A stretch of DNA of 64,000 nucleotides from assembly GCA_015231795.1 (NCBI GenBank), contig JADGAX010000003.1:62001-126000 (forward strand), written 5' to 3'. The DNA is from Alphaproteobacteria bacterium (lineage in GTDB: Bacteria > Pseudomonadota > Alphaproteobacteria > Rhodospirillales > WMHbin7). The position numbers were made by a program, and so were the translations under genes. Below the pieces are notes generated by a model. The model was not told the DNA's origin. It saw nothing but the letters and a program-made list of their open reading frames with translations, and searched no databases. Shown one piece after another: positions 28,707-37,366 of the stretch; the first letter of the stretch is position 1; each line of letters starts with the position of its first letter.

Positions 28707-29654
28707 ATGGCCACCAAACATACGAGAATTCTAATTCTGGGTTCGGGGCCTGCTGGCCTGACGACGGCGATCTATGCCGCCCGGGCGAATATGAAGCCGA
28801 TCCTGCTGGCCGGTCTGCAACCGGGCGGGCAGTTGACCATCACCACCGATATCGAGAACTTTCCCGGCTTCGCCGAGCCGGTGGGCGGTCCTTGGCTGAT
28901 GGAGCAGATGCAGCAGCAGGCCGAAAATGTGGGAGCCGAGATCGTTTACGATCTGGCCATGAAAGTGGACTTGTCCAAACGCCCCTTTACCGTCACAGCG
29001 GATTCGGGCGATGTCTTCACAAGCGACACGCTGGTGATTTGCACCGGCGCCTCGGCCAAGTGGCTGGGCATTCCCACCGAGAAGGCCTTCCAGGGCTACG
29101 GCGTTTCCGCCTGCGCCACCTGCGACGGTTTTTTCTTTCGCGGCAAGGAAGTTGCCATCGTGGGCGGCGGCAATACGGCGGTGGAAGAGGCGATCTACCT
29201 TACCAATCATGCATCGAAGGTGACGCTGATCCATCGCAGGGATTCGCTTCGCGCCGAGAAGATCATGCAAGACCGCATGTTCGCCAACCCGAAGATCAGC
29301 GTGATCTGGGACACGGTGGTCGAGGAAGTGGTGGGCGACGCCAATCCGCCGTCGATGACCGGCCTTAAGCTCAAGAATGTGAAGACCAACGAGACCAGCC
29401 TTTTGAAGGCGGATGGCTTGTTCGTCGCCATCGGCCATTCGCCTAACACCGAATTGTTCAAGGGCGTGCTGGACATGGACGGCGAGGGATATCTCATCAC
29501 CCAGCCTGGCAGCGTCGCCACCAATGTCCCCGGCGTTTTCGCGGCAGGCGATGTGCAAGACAAGATCTATCGTCAGGCGGTGACGGCCGCCGGAACCGGA
29601 TGCATGGCCGCCATCGAGGCCGAGCGCTTCATGATCTTGAACGGCGGCCACTGA
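28707..29654 (+). CDS. trxB: Thioredoxin-disulfide reductase
   Basis: The 315-residue flavoprotein has the FAD-binding GSGPAGL near the N-terminus, the redox pair Cys136/Cys139 in CATC, the NADPH-binding GGGNTAVEEA and the C-terminal FAAGDVQD. It transfers electrons from NADPH to thioredoxin. The stop overlaps the start of the LysR gene (TGATG), so the two are coupled. Confidence 0.94.
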   Translation: MATKHTRILILGSGPAGLTTAIYAARANMKPILLAGLQPGGQLTITTDIENFPGFAEPVGGPWLMEQMQQQAENVGAEIVYDLAMKVDLSKRPFTVTADSGDVFTSDTLVICTGASAKWLGIPTEKAFQGYGVSACATCDGFFFRGKEVAIVGGGNTAVEEAIYLTNHASKVTLIHRRDSLRAEKIMQDRMFANPKISVIWDTVVEEVVGDANPPSMTGLKLKNVKTNETSLLKADGLFVAIGHSPNTELFKGVLDMDGEGYLITQPGSVATNVPGVFAAGDVQDKIYRQAVTAAGTGCMAAIEAERFMILNGGH

Positions 29655-30562
29655 TGTCCAACATGGACTGGGACAAACTTCGGGTCTTTCACGCGGTGGC
29701 GGAAGCTGGCAGCTTCACCCATGCGGGAGAGACCTTGAATTTGAGCCAGTCCGCCGTCAGCCGTCAGATCAGCGCGTTGGAAGAAAGCCTGGGCGTTACG
29801 CTTTTCCACCGCCATGCGCGCGGCTTGATCCTGACCGAACCTGGCGAGTTGCTGTTTCGCACGGCGCGCGAGGTCTTCGCCAAGTTGGCGATGACCGAGG
29901 CCCAACTGGCCGAGGGCAAGGACCATCCGCAAGGCCCCTTGAAGATCACCACCACCGTCGCTTTCGGCACATTGTGGCTGACGCCGCGCATCCGCGAATT
30001 CCTGGATCTTTATCCCGACATCACGGTGTCGATGGTGCTGGACGACGGCGAGTTGGACTTGTCGATGCGCCAGGCCGATGTGGCGATCCGCATGCAGCCG
30101 CCCCGCCAGCATGATCTGGTGCAGCGCCATCTGATGACCATGCGCCATAAAGTGTATGCCGCACCCGACTACCTGAAGAAGTACGGCATGCCGCGCAGCC
30201 CGGCCGAGTTGGACAAGCACCGCATCGTGGTTTACGGCGAAGTGGGGACTTTGCCGATTGCCGACGTGAACTGGCTTTTGGAAGCGGGCGCCAACCCGGA
30301 AAAACCCAGGCGGGCGGCTTTGACGGTCAATAACATCTACGGCATCTTCAAGGCGGTGCTGTCGGGCGTGGGTCTGGCGGCGTTGCCTGATTACATGTCG
30401 CAGGAAGCCAACAATCTGGTCGAGGTCTTGCCCGAGTTGGAAGGCCCGCCGATCGAAGCCTATTTCGTCTATCCCGAGGAGTTGCGCAATTCAAAGCGCA
30501 TCTCGGTCTTTCGCGATTTCCTGCTGCGCAAGATCACCGAACAGGGACACGGGAAGGGCTGA
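29654..30562 (+). CDS. LysR family transcriptional regulator
   Basis: The 302-residue protein has the N-terminal helix-turn-helix of LysR regulators (LNLSQSAVSRQISALEE, about 28-44) and a substrate-binding effector domain. Its place in an operon with trxB suggests a role in redox control. It does not show the cysteine pair I would expect of OxyR, so the signal is unknown. Confidence 0.9.
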   Translation: MSNMDWDKLRVFHAVAEAGSFTHAGETLNLSQSAVSRQISALEESLGVTLFHRHARGLILTEPGELLFRTAREVFAKLAMTEAQLAEGKDHPQGPLKITTTVAFGTLWLTPRIREFLDLYPDITVSMVLDDGELDLSMRQADVAIRMQPPRQHDLVQRHLMTMRHKVYAAPDYLKKYGMPRSPAELDKHRIVVYGEVGTLPIADVNWLLEAGANPEKPRRAALTVNNIYGIFKAVLSGVGLAALPDYMSQEANNLVEVLPELEGPPIEAYFVYPEELRNSKRISVFRDFLLRKITEQGHGKG

Positions 30563-30566
30563 TGCC

Positions 30567-30603
30567 ATAAGCCATTGACTTATGTAAGCCACTGGCTTAT
30601 AAT
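30567..30603 (+). promoter_or_regulatory. Promoter and operator of the brnT operon
   Basis: A near-perfect sigma-70 promoter is present: TTGACT (30575-30580), a 17-base spacer and TATAAT (30598-30603). An inverted repeat ATAAGCCA (30567-30574) / TGGCTTAT (30593-30600) spans it and touches both elements, as expected of an autoregulatory operator. The predicted start of transcription falls on or next to the A of the brnT ATG at 30610. Confidence 0.78.
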
Positions 30604-30609
30604 TTCTTC

Positions 30610-30921
30610 ATGTTCGAGTGGGACGAAAGCAAAAGCGAAGCGAACTTTCTGTCACGGGGTTTCGACTTCGCCTATGCGTCTCTCATCTTCGAAGGCCCCA
30701 CGCTTGAGAAGGACGATCTTCGTGCCGCTTATGGCGAGCGGCGCATTCAAGCTGTCGGGCGCGTGGGAGAAGACTTCCTTTTTGTTGTCTATACGTGGCG
30801 GAGCGGCGTGCGCCGGATCATTTCAGCAAGGCCTGCCAGCAGGAGAGAACGCGATGGCTATTGTCAGATATACGGCGGCGGAAGCGAAGGCCAAGGCCCG
30901 AGTGAACCGGAACCTGCTTAA
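30610..30921 (+). CDS. brnT: BrnT family toxin (RelE-like ribonuclease)
   Basis: The 103-residue product begins MFEWDESKSEANFLSRGFDF and contains the RVGEDFLFVVYTWR and RRIISARPASRRERDGY motifs of BrnT, a RelE-like RNase. The C-terminal 20 residues beyond the conserved end overlap the antitoxin frame. There is no ribosome-binding site before the ATG, and the promoter is so close that the mRNA is probably leaderless. The antitoxin overlaps it by 68 bases. Confidence 0.82.
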   Translation: MFEWDESKSEANFLSRGFDFAYASLIFEGPTLEKDDLRAAYGERRIQAVGRVGEDFLFVVYTWRSGVRRIISARPASRRERDGYCQIYGGGSEGQGPSEPEPA

Positions 30922-31222
30922 GGAAACGTCCGAAAAGAATATCGCCAGGTATGCTGAAGAAGACGGCACGAATCCCAAAGGCGAGGATTTCGTGAATGCT
31001 TTGGCCGAAGGGCGCGCCCGCAAAGTGATGCCGCTCGATGTGGCGGCCATCCGCAAGAAGACGGGGCTGTCCCAAGAGCGCTTTGCTTACGCTTTTCAGA
31101 TCAGCCCGCACACGCTGCGCAATTGGGAACAGGGACGGCGCGTTCCCGAAGGTCCCGCCCGCGCCCTGTTGCTCGCCATCGACCGCGATCCCGAAGCGGT
31201 TACCCGCGCTCTGGCGGCGTGA
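30854..31222 (+). CDS. XRE/HTH antitoxin partner of BrnT
   Basis: The 122-residue protein has a long helical N-terminus and a C-terminal XRE-type helix-turn-helix (LSQERFAYAFQISPHTLRNW, about 75-95). AGGAG lies nine bases before the ATG, in contrast to the toxin gene. BrnT is usually paired with BrnA, a ribbon-helix-helix protein, so this pairing is unusual. It likely represses the promoter at 30567-30603 and blocks the toxin, as inferred from the overlap and the helix-turn-helix. Confidence 0.78.
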   Translation: MAIVRYTAAEAKAKARVNRNLLKETSEKNIARYAEEDGTNPKGEDFVNALAEGRARKVMPLDVAAIRKKTGLSQERFAYAFQISPHTLRNWEQGRRVPEGPARALLLAIDRDPEAVTRALAA

Positions 31223-31233
31223 AAGGCTCTAAG

Positions 31234-31656
31234 TTAAACAAACACCATCGCGCCATTGCTAGAAGCGTCGGCCAAGAAAGTGACGACGCCGCCCAGCGCC
31301 ACCGGCACGTCCGCGCGCAAGTCGCTATGGTCGATGCCCAGCGCCTTCAGGCCCATTTCGCAGACCTGAAACGTCACGCCCAGCGCGATGCAGGCTTCCA
31401 GCAGTTCCTCGAAGGCGCCGATGCCGCGTTTCTTGAACATCTCATCCATGGCACTGGCCGAGGCGGCTTCCTCGCTGGGCAGTTTTCGCCAGCCATCGCC
31501 GGTCAGCAAGGCTCGGGCAGCACCCATGGTGAAGAACAAGGTGACCGGGGTGTTGGAAGCGATGGCGGCCCCGGCCATCACCAGCGCGTAATGCACGCGC
31601 TCGAACTGGCCCGAGAAGACCACGATGGACAGTTTGTCAGGCGGCGGCGCAGGCAT
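31234..31656 (-). CDS. DsrE-family protein
   Basis: The 140-residue protein has the DsrE/DsrF-like fold: a beta-alpha start (LSIVVFSGQFERVHYALVMAG), the VTLFFTMGAARALL strand and the conserved cysteine in FQVCEMG. Relatives carry persulfide sulfur or act in sulfur relay. It is separate from the DsrE of the dsr operon at 56.8 kb and overlaps the end of the moeB-like gene by 20 bases. This suggests it works with the E1-like enzyme and with cysteine synthase. Confidence 0.8.
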   Translation of the reverse strand: MPAPPPDKLSIVVFSGQFERVHYALVMAGAAIASNTPVTLFFTMGAARALLTGDGWRKLPSEEAASASAMDEMFKKRGIGAFEELLEACIALGVTFQVCEMGLKALGIDHSDLRADVPVALGGVVTFLADASSNGAMVFV

Positions 31657-32449
31657 GACCGGTGTAATCCTGGCTGGACAGATCTAGGATGGTCGGATGA
31701 TCGCCGCACAGTTGGCAGCCCGGGTCGCGCTTCACCTTGATCTTGCGCATCTCGCAAGAAAGCGCATCGACCATGACCAGCGATCCCGACAAGGATTCGC
31801 CGATGTTCAACAATTCCTTCAGGGTTTCCGTGGCCTGCATGGCCCCCATCCAGCCCGCGATGGCCCCCAACACGCCCGCCTGCGCGCAAGAGGGAATGCT
31901 TTCCGGCGGCGGCGGTTCCTTGAAGATGCAGCGATAGCAAGGCCCGCCGGCATGCGTCTTGTAGACCGACAACTGGCCGTCAAAGCGAAGAATGGCGGCC
32001 GAGACCAACGTTTTCCTTGCAAGATGGCAGGCGTCGTTGACCAGAAAGCGGGTGGCGAAATTGTCCGAGCCGTCGCAAATCACGTCATAGCGCGCAAGCA
32101 GGTCCAGCGCGTTCTCGGGGCTTAAGCGCAGACGGTGGGCTTCGACCGCGACGTCGGGATTCAGTCGATTCAGCGTGCGCTTCGCACTTTCCACCTTGGA
32201 CTGGCCGACATCTTCGGTACCGTGCAATATTTGGCGCTGAAGGTTCGACAGATCGACCATGTCGTCGTCGATGACGCCAATCGTGCCCACGCCAGCGGCG
32301 GCCAGATACATGGCGACGGGAGAACCCAAGCCGCCCGCGCCAATCACCAGAACTTTCGACCGCAGCAGTTGCGCCTGACCCGTGCCCCCCACTTCGTTCA
32401 AGATGATGTGGCGGGCATAGCGGAGAATCTGCTCGTCGGTAAAATCCAT
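31637..32449 (-). CDS. moeB: MoeB/ThiF-type adenylyltransferase
   Basis: The 270-residue E1-like enzyme has the ATP-binding GAGGLGSP (37-44), the RQILHGTEDVGQSK segment, and two CxxC zinc motifs (CYRC and CQLC). It activates the C-terminus of MoaD or ThiS for sulfur transfer. There is no C-terminal rhodanese domain, so a separate sulfur donor is needed. It lies between cysK (overlap TGATG) and the DsrE-like gene, which may supply that sulfur. MoeB and ThiF cannot be told apart by eye. Confidence 0.85.
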   Translation of the reverse strand: MDFTDEQILRYARHIILNEVGGTGQAQLLRSKVLVIGAGGLGSPVAMYLAAAGVGTIGVIDDDMVDLSNLQRQILHGTEDVGQSKVESAKRTLNRLNPDVAVEAHRLRLSPENALDLLARYDVICDGSDNFATRFLVNDACHLARKTLVSAAILRFDGQLSVYKTHAGGPCYRCIFKEPPPPESIPSCAQAGVLGAIAGWMGAMQATETLKELLNIGESLSGSLVMVDALSCEMRKIKVKRDPGCQLCGDHPTILDLSSQDYTGHACAAA

Positions 32450-33417
32450 CACTCGTCTTCGAACAAGGGGGTCGATAGATAACGTTCGACGAAGCTGGGT
32501 AGAATGACGACGATCATCTTGCCTTTCATGTCGGGACGGCAGCCGATTTCAAGCGCAGCGGCCAAAGCGGCGCCCGATGAAATGCCGACCGGCAAGCCCT
32601 CTAGCTTGGCGGCCTTGCGGGCCACGGCGAAGGAGGTTTCGTTGCTGATTTGCAAAATTTCATCGACCAACCCGCGATCCAGCACGCCCGGCACGAAACC
32701 GGCGCCGATGCCCTGAATCTTGTGCGGCCCCGGCGCGCCGCCTGACAGGACGGGGCTGTCTTCGGGTTCCACAGCGATCATGCGCAGGCTTGGCTTCTTG
32801 GCTTTCAAAGCCGCTCCAATGCCGGTCAGCGTGCCGCCGGTGCCGACGCCGGAAATCACCATGTCGACGCCGCCATTGGTGTCTTTCCAGATTTCCTCGG
32901 CGGTGGTGCGTTTGTGAATTTCCGGGTTGGCCGGGTTTTCGAACTGCTGGGGCATAAAGGCCCCTTTCGTCGCCTTGACCACTTCCTCGGCCTTCAATAC
33001 CGCGCCGCGCATGCCCTTGGAAGCGGGGGTCAAGATGATTTCAGCGCCCAGATGGGCCAGCATCTTGCGCCGCTCGATCGACATGCTGTCGGGCATGGTC
33101 AGGATCAGCTTATAGCCCTTGGCGGCGCAGACGAAGGCCAGCGCGATGCCCGTATTGCCCGAAGTGGGTTCGACGATCACGTCGCCAGGCTTGATCTTGC
33201 CTGCCTGTTCGGCGGCTTCGATCATCGCCAGTCCGATACGGTCCTTGACCGAAGACAGCGGATTGAAGAATTCGCATTTGCCAAGAATGATCGCCCCGGC
33301 GCCCGCGTCGGCAGCCAGTTTGGGCAGGCGGATCAACGGCGTCGCGCCGATGGTGTCAACGATGCTGTCGTAAATGCGTCCGCGAAACTCAGGAGCTTGG
33401 TTGGAAGAGGACGTCAT
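32449..33417 (-). CDS. cysK: Cysteine synthase A
   Basis: The 322-residue PLP enzyme makes cysteine from O-acetylserine and sulfide. The PLP lysine is Lys58 in [19 protein letters not shown] is the phosphate and substrate loop and GTGGTLTG the second PLP-binding loop. It follows the Rrf2 regulator gene by 24 bases and overlaps the moeB-like gene. Confidence 0.94.
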   Translation of the reverse strand: MTSSSNQAPEFRGRIYDSIVDTIGATPLIRLPKLAADAGAGAIILGKCEFFNPLSSVKDRIGLAMIEAAEQAGKIKPGDVIVEPTSGNTGIALAFVCAAKGYKLILTMPDSMSIERRKMLAHLGAEIILTPASKGMRGAVLKAEEVVKATKGAFMPQQFENPANPEIHKRTTAEEIWKDTNGGVDMVISGVGTGGTLTGIGAALKAKKPSLRMIAVEPEDSPVLSGGAPGPHKIQGIGAGFVPGVLDRGLVDEILQISNETSFAVARKAAKLEGLPVGISSGAALAAALEIGCRPDMKGKMIVVILPSFVERYLSTPLFEDE

Positions 33418-33441
33418 GGCGCGTTTCCTTCTTTCTTTGAC

Positions 33442-33897
33442 TTAAATGGCGAAGTCGAGCTTGTTCTCGGCTTCGCTGGCAATTCCGGTGCGGTAGGCCA
33501 GCATGCACAGATCGTCGATCGAGATGGATTCGAGCCTGGACATGATCTCATCTTGCTGCTTGAACCACATGGGTCGGATGACCTGGCGGCCCAGTTCCGA
33601 TCCCGGCATGTCCTGGTAGGGGTCGTTGGCCATTTCAAGGGCGCTGACCACGCGCACGATTTCGCCCACCGTGATGCGCCGTCTCTCGCGGGCCAGCCGA
33701 TAGCCGCCCTTGGGGCCGCGCACGCCGGTCAGGATGCCGCTGCGCACCAGTTGCTGAAGCGTCTGTTCGAGATAACGCCTGGGAATGCCCTGGCGTCTGG
33801 TGATCTCGCGGCTTTGCACCGGCTCGCCGCCCGCGTGATAGGCGATGTCGAGCACCGCTTCGATGGCAAAAAGCATTTTCTTGGATGGCTTAAGCAT
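33442..33897 (-). CDS. Rrf2 family transcriptional regulator
   Basis: The protein of about 151 residues has an N-terminal winged helix-turn-helix (EITRRQGIPRRYLEQTLQQL, then GPKGGYRLAR). It lacks the three cysteines that hold the Fe-S cluster in IscR and has only one Cys, near the C-terminus. This makes a CymR-like regulator of cysteine metabolism more likely, which fits its place before cysK. AAGGAGG precedes two adjacent ATGs; the second (33897) has the better spacing. Confidence 0.86.
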   Translation of the reverse strand: MLKPSKKMLFAIEAVLDIAYHAGGEPVQSREITRRQGIPRRYLEQTLQQLVRSGILTGVRGPKGGYRLARERRRITVGEIVRVVSALEMANDPYQDMPGSELGRQVIRPMWFKQQDEIMSRLESISIDDLCMLAYRTGIASEAENKLDFAI

Positions 33898-33913
33898 CAT
33901 GCCTCCTTATTGA

Positions 33914-34357
33914 TTACGTTCCGGTCGAGCCGAAGCCGCCGGTTCCTCGTGCGCTGTCTTCCAACTTTTCCGCCTCCAGCAGGGAGATGCGGGTGACGGG
34001 CGCAATCACCATCTGGGCGATGCGCATGCCCCGCGTGATGGTGAAGGGGTCGCCCGACAGATTGATCAGAATGACCTGCACCTCGCCCCGGTAGTCGGCG
34101 TCGATGGTGCCGGGCGAGTTGAGAACGGTAATGCCGTTCTTCAGGGCCAGCCCCGAACGCGGGCGGATTTGCGCCTCGAACCCATGCGGCAGCTCGATGG
34201 CGAATCCCGTGGGCACGGCCGCGCGCTGGCCAGACCCCAGAACCAAGTCTTGGGTGACTGCGGCGGGCAAATCCAGCCCTGCGGCATGAAGAGTGGCATA
34301 GCTGGGCAGAGGGATGTCCTTGCCATGCGGCAAGCGTTGGATCATGGCCGTGCTCAT
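33914..34357 (-). CDS. dut: dUTP diphosphatase
   Basis: The 147-residue protein is a trimeric dUTPase, with the family motifs [24 protein letters not shown] and the C-terminal [11 protein letters not shown] that closes over the active site. It removes dUTP and provides dUMP. Its ATG overlaps the coaBC stop (ATGA), the coaBC-dut order common in bacteria. Confidence 0.95.
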   Translation of the reverse strand: MSTAMIQRLPHGKDIPLPSYATLHAAGLDLPAAVTQDLVLGSGQRAAVPTGFAIELPHGFEAQIRPRSGLALKNGITVLNSPGTIDADYRGEVQVILINLSGDPFTITRGMRIAQMVIAPVTRISLLEAEKLEDSARGTGGFGSTGT

Positions 34358-35577
34358 GACTTTTTCCCCTTGCTGGCCGAGGGCTTCAAGGCGCTGGCGA
34401 TCCTGCCCGCCAATTCCGTTCCGATATCGGCTTTGCTCATCCTGGGCCAGCTTTCGATTCCATCACGGGTGATCAGATGCACCTGATTCATGTCGCCGCC
34501 GAAGGTGCCCGTCCCTTCCGAGACGTCATTGGCCAGAATCCAATCGGCCCCCTTGGCCTTCAATTTCTCTTGCGCGAAGGCCGACAGTTTCTGCGTTTCG
34601 GCGGCGAAACCGATGACCAGTCGGGGTCGGTTCTTCTTCAAGGCGGACAGGGTTGCCAGAATGTCGGGATTGGTCGCCAGTTCAAGCGCTGGCGGGGCCG
34701 CTCTCTTGGCCTTTTTCATCTTGTCCTTGGCGGGCGCTTTTACTTTCCAGTCGGCAACGGCGGCGGCGCAGATGGCGATGTCGGCGGGCAGGGCGCCAAG
34801 ACAGGCGGCCAGCATTTGCTCGGCGGTTTCGACGTGTTGCGTGCGAAGGCCGGTCGGGTCGGGAAGTGAAACCGGACCCGACACCAGCGTCACCTCGGCC
34901 CCGGCCTTGGCCAGCGCCATGGCGATGGCATGGCCTTGCTTGCCCGAGGAACGGTTGGCGATGTAACGAACCGGATCGATCGGCTCGTGCGTGGGGCCGC
35001 TGGTGACCAGGGCGCGAAGGCCGGATAGCGGGCCGGATGCGAACTGGGCTTCGATGGCGGCAAGAATGTCTTGCACGTCGGCCAAGCGACCGGCGCCGAC
35101 TTCGCCGCAAGCCAAATCGCCCGCTTGCGGCCCTACGCATGCGCAGCCGCGAGACAGCAGCAGCTTCAGGTTGGCTTGGGTGGCCGGATGCTCCCACATG
35201 GCCGTGTTCATCGAGGGGGCCAACAAGATCTGCTGGCGGGTAGCCAGCAAGACAGCCGTGGCCAGATCATTGGCCATGCCAGCGCCCATGCGGGCCATCA
35301 GATCGGCGGTGGCTGGGGCCACAAGGATCAAATCGGCCTCGCGCGCTAGGCGGATATGGCCCATTTCGATCTCGTCGGTCAGGGAAAACAGATCCTGATG
35401 AACCTTCTCGCCGGTCAGGGCGGCCATTGAAAGCGGCGTGACGAAGCGGGAACCCGCCTCGGTCAGCACGCATCTGACCCTGGCGCCCCGTTCCATTAAC
35501 CGCCGGGCCAAGTCCAATGTTTTGTAGGCGGCAATGCCGCCCGCAACGATAAGAAGGATTTGTTTTCCAGAAAGCAT
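34354..35577 (-). CDS. coaBC: Bifunctional phosphopantothenoylcysteine decarboxylase/synthetase
   Basis: The 407-residue protein joins CoaC (flavoprotein decarboxylase, about 1-180, with APSMNTAMW and [16 protein letters not shown]) to CoaB (synthetase, from [21 protein letters not shown] onward). It performs two steps of coenzyme A synthesis. The ATG at 35577 is chosen because the flavoprotein fold starts there, though the ribosome-binding site is weak. Confidence 0.93.
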   Translation of the reverse strand: MLSGKQILLIVAGGIAAYKTLDLARRLMERGARVRCVLTEAGSRFVTPLSMAALTGEKVHQDLFSLTDEIEMGHIRLAREADLILVAPATADLMARMGAGMANDLATAVLLATRQQILLAPSMNTAMWEHPATQANLKLLLSRGCACVGPQAGDLACGEVGAGRLADVQDILAAIEAQFASGPLSGLRALVTSGPTHEPIDPVRYIANRSSGKQGHAIAMALAKAGAEVTLVSGPVSLPDPTGLRTQHVETAEQMLAACLGALPADIAICAAAVADWKVKAPAKDKMKKAKRAAPPALELATNPDILATLSALKKNRPRLVIGFAAETQKLSAFAQEKLKAKGADWILANDVSEGTGTFGGDMNQVHLITRDGIESWPRMSKADIGTELAGRIASALKPSASKGKKS

Positions 35578-35703
35578 GTGCCCCGCGCGATCAATATTCC
35601 ACAATCCGCCGTGTTGTTAGAATAGATTTAACGCCCATCTTAGCGCAAGGGCCAAGTGTGAAATATTTATATCTTACGTAGCGTCAAGTTAATGATGGGG
35701 TGG

Positions 35704-37242
35704 TTATTTAAGGAATAGGAAGACCAAGAGAATGGCCGCCGCTACCCAGGCCAGCGAGCAGGCCGAGCAAACTTTGCGTTTATGTCCTGATTTCAAGGCT
35801 CCAAGCGTGTCGGGATGCAGCTTGATTCCCTGACTGGACAGCATGCCTGCCACTTTTTGGCCCTGGGAAATGATATGGGGCAGGCTGGCGATGCCGCCCG
35901 CCGTCCCCGTTACGGCCTCCTTGAGGCGGGCCAACGGCCCCAGGTGATCGGCCATCCAACCCTGAACCATGGGCTGGGCCAGCATCCACATATTCAGGTC
36001 GGGGCACAGGCTGCGCCCGACCCCTTCGGTGACCAGCATGCTTTTCTGGAGCAGCAGCAACTGAGGCTGAACTTCCATCTCGAACGTCTCGGTAATCTGG
36101 AACAACTGGCCCAGTAGCCGGGCCAGGGAAATTTCGGAAAGCGGGCGGCCTAGGATGGGTTCGGCGATCGAACGGCAGGCCTGGGCGAAGGTTTCGACCG
36201 ACTTGTGGCCCGGCACGTAGCCCGCCTCGAAATGAACTTCGGCGGCGCGCTTGTAATCGCCGGTCAGGAAGCCCAGCAACATTTCGCCCAGATAGCGGCG
36301 GGTGGAAAGGTCCAAACGGCCGGTGATGCCGAAATCGACGGCGATCAGATTGCCGTTCGCATCGACGAACATGTTGCCGGGATGCATGTCGGCGTGAAAG
36401 AAGCCGTCGCGGAAGACCTGATTGAAAAAGGCGGCGGCGGCCTTCTCGACCAGCACCTTGGGATCGAAACCGGCCTCGATCAGGCGTTCGCGTTCGTCGA
36501 CCGGAATGCCGTGCACGCGTTCGAGGGTCAGGACGCGTTTGGCGGTGCGCGTCCAATCGACCTCGGGAATGTTGAAACTGTCGTCGCTGGCGAAATTCTC
36601 GGCCATTTCGGCAGCGGCGGCGGCTTCGAAGCGCAAATCCATTTCCAGCAGCACCGTCTCTTCGATGGTGCGCACGGTTTCAATGGGTTTCAGGCGACGA
36701 AGCTGGGGTTGGGTGGCTTCCACGATTTCCGCCAGCCAAAGCAGGAAATCGAGATCGCGGGCGAAGGCCTGTTCGATGCCGGGGCGCAACACCTTGACCG
36801 CCACTTCGCGACCTTCGACGGTGACGGCGAAATGTACCTGCGCGATGGAAGCCGCCGCCACCGGCACATCGTCGAAACTGGAATACAGGCTGTCTAGGGG
36901 TTGGGCCAGTTCGGCCTCGATGGTGGCTTTGGCCTGGTCGCTGGGGAAGGGATCGAGGCGGTCTTGCAGTTCCGACAGATCGGCGGCGATTTCGTCGCCC
37001 AACAGGTCCGAGCGCGTGGACAGGGTTTGTCCGAATTTGATGAAGCTGGGACCCAGTTCGATCAGGGCGGCGGCCAGCCGCTGGCCGGGCCTGCCCGGCG
37101 CCTTTCGCCAATTGGTGAGCTTGACCAGAAGCGCTACCTGATGGCCGATGCCGAAATGGTCCAGCAGAAATAGGGCGTCATGACGCGCCAGGACGCGGGC
37201 GATATGAATCAGGCGGGAAAAATTGCGGACGAAACGGATCAT
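35704..37242 (-). CDS. ubiB: UbiB family protein (ubiquinone biosynthesis)
   Basis: The 512-residue protein has the ABC1/ADCK kinase-like fold with the KFGQTLSTRSD segment, an Ala-rich nucleotide loop (PVAAASIAQVH) and the HADMHPGNMF motif. C-terminal hydrophobic helices end in AWVAAAILLVFLFLK and anchor it. UbiB supports ubiquinone synthesis. It follows ubiE on the same strand, and the second copy of the structured repeat lies just before its start codon. Confidence 0.93.
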   Translation of the reverse strand: MIRFVRNFSRLIHIARVLARHDALFLLDHFGIGHQVALLVKLTNWRKAPGRPGQRLAAALIELGPSFIKFGQTLSTRSDLLGDEIAADLSELQDRLDPFPSDQAKATIEAELAQPLDSLYSSFDDVPVAAASIAQVHFAVTVEGREVAVKVLRPGIEQAFARDLDFLLWLAEIVEATQPQLRRLKPIETVRTIEETVLLEMDLRFEAAAAAEMAENFASDDSFNIPEVDWTRTAKRVLTLERVHGIPVDERERLIEAGFDPKVLVEKAAAAFFNQVFRDGFFHADMHPGNMFVDANGNLIAVDFGITGRLDLSTRRYLGEMLLGFLTGDYKRAAEVHFEAGYVPGHKSVETFAQACRSIAEPILGRPLSEISLARLLGQLFQITETFEMEVQPQLLLLQKSMLVTEGVGRSLCPDLNMWMLAQPMVQGWMADHLGPLARLKEAVTGTAGGIASLPHIISQGQKVAGMLSSQGIKLHPDTLGALKSGHKRKVCSACSLAWVAAAILLVFLFLK

Positions 37243-37252
37243 TTGCTATCGC

Positions 37253-37330
37253 CCCTCAAGCGCCGGGCGCGTTTCTCCGAAACGCTAGGCTCCCGCGCGC
37301 ACCGGCGCGCGCGCGTGCCTTGCACGCGAG
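37253..37330 (-). repeat. Structured dispersed repeat, copy 2, in the ubiE-ubiB gap
   Basis: Read on the minus strand this 78-base element has the same order as copy 1 (10393-10472): CTCGCGTGCAAGGCACGCGCG, a second hairpin (here a GCGCGC stem), GGGAGCCTAG, a third hairpin (GCGTTTC/GAAACGC around GGA) and CGCCCGGCGCTTGAGGGG. Stem sequences differ from copy 1 but pairing is kept. It lies in the ubiE-ubiB gap, is in the mRNA sense, and ends 11 bases before the ubiB ATG, where its TTGAGGGG could act as a ribosome-binding site. Confidence 0.75.
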
Positions 37331-37366
37331 ACTTCCTGTTCGCATTTCTGGGCGTTCCCAAGTCCT

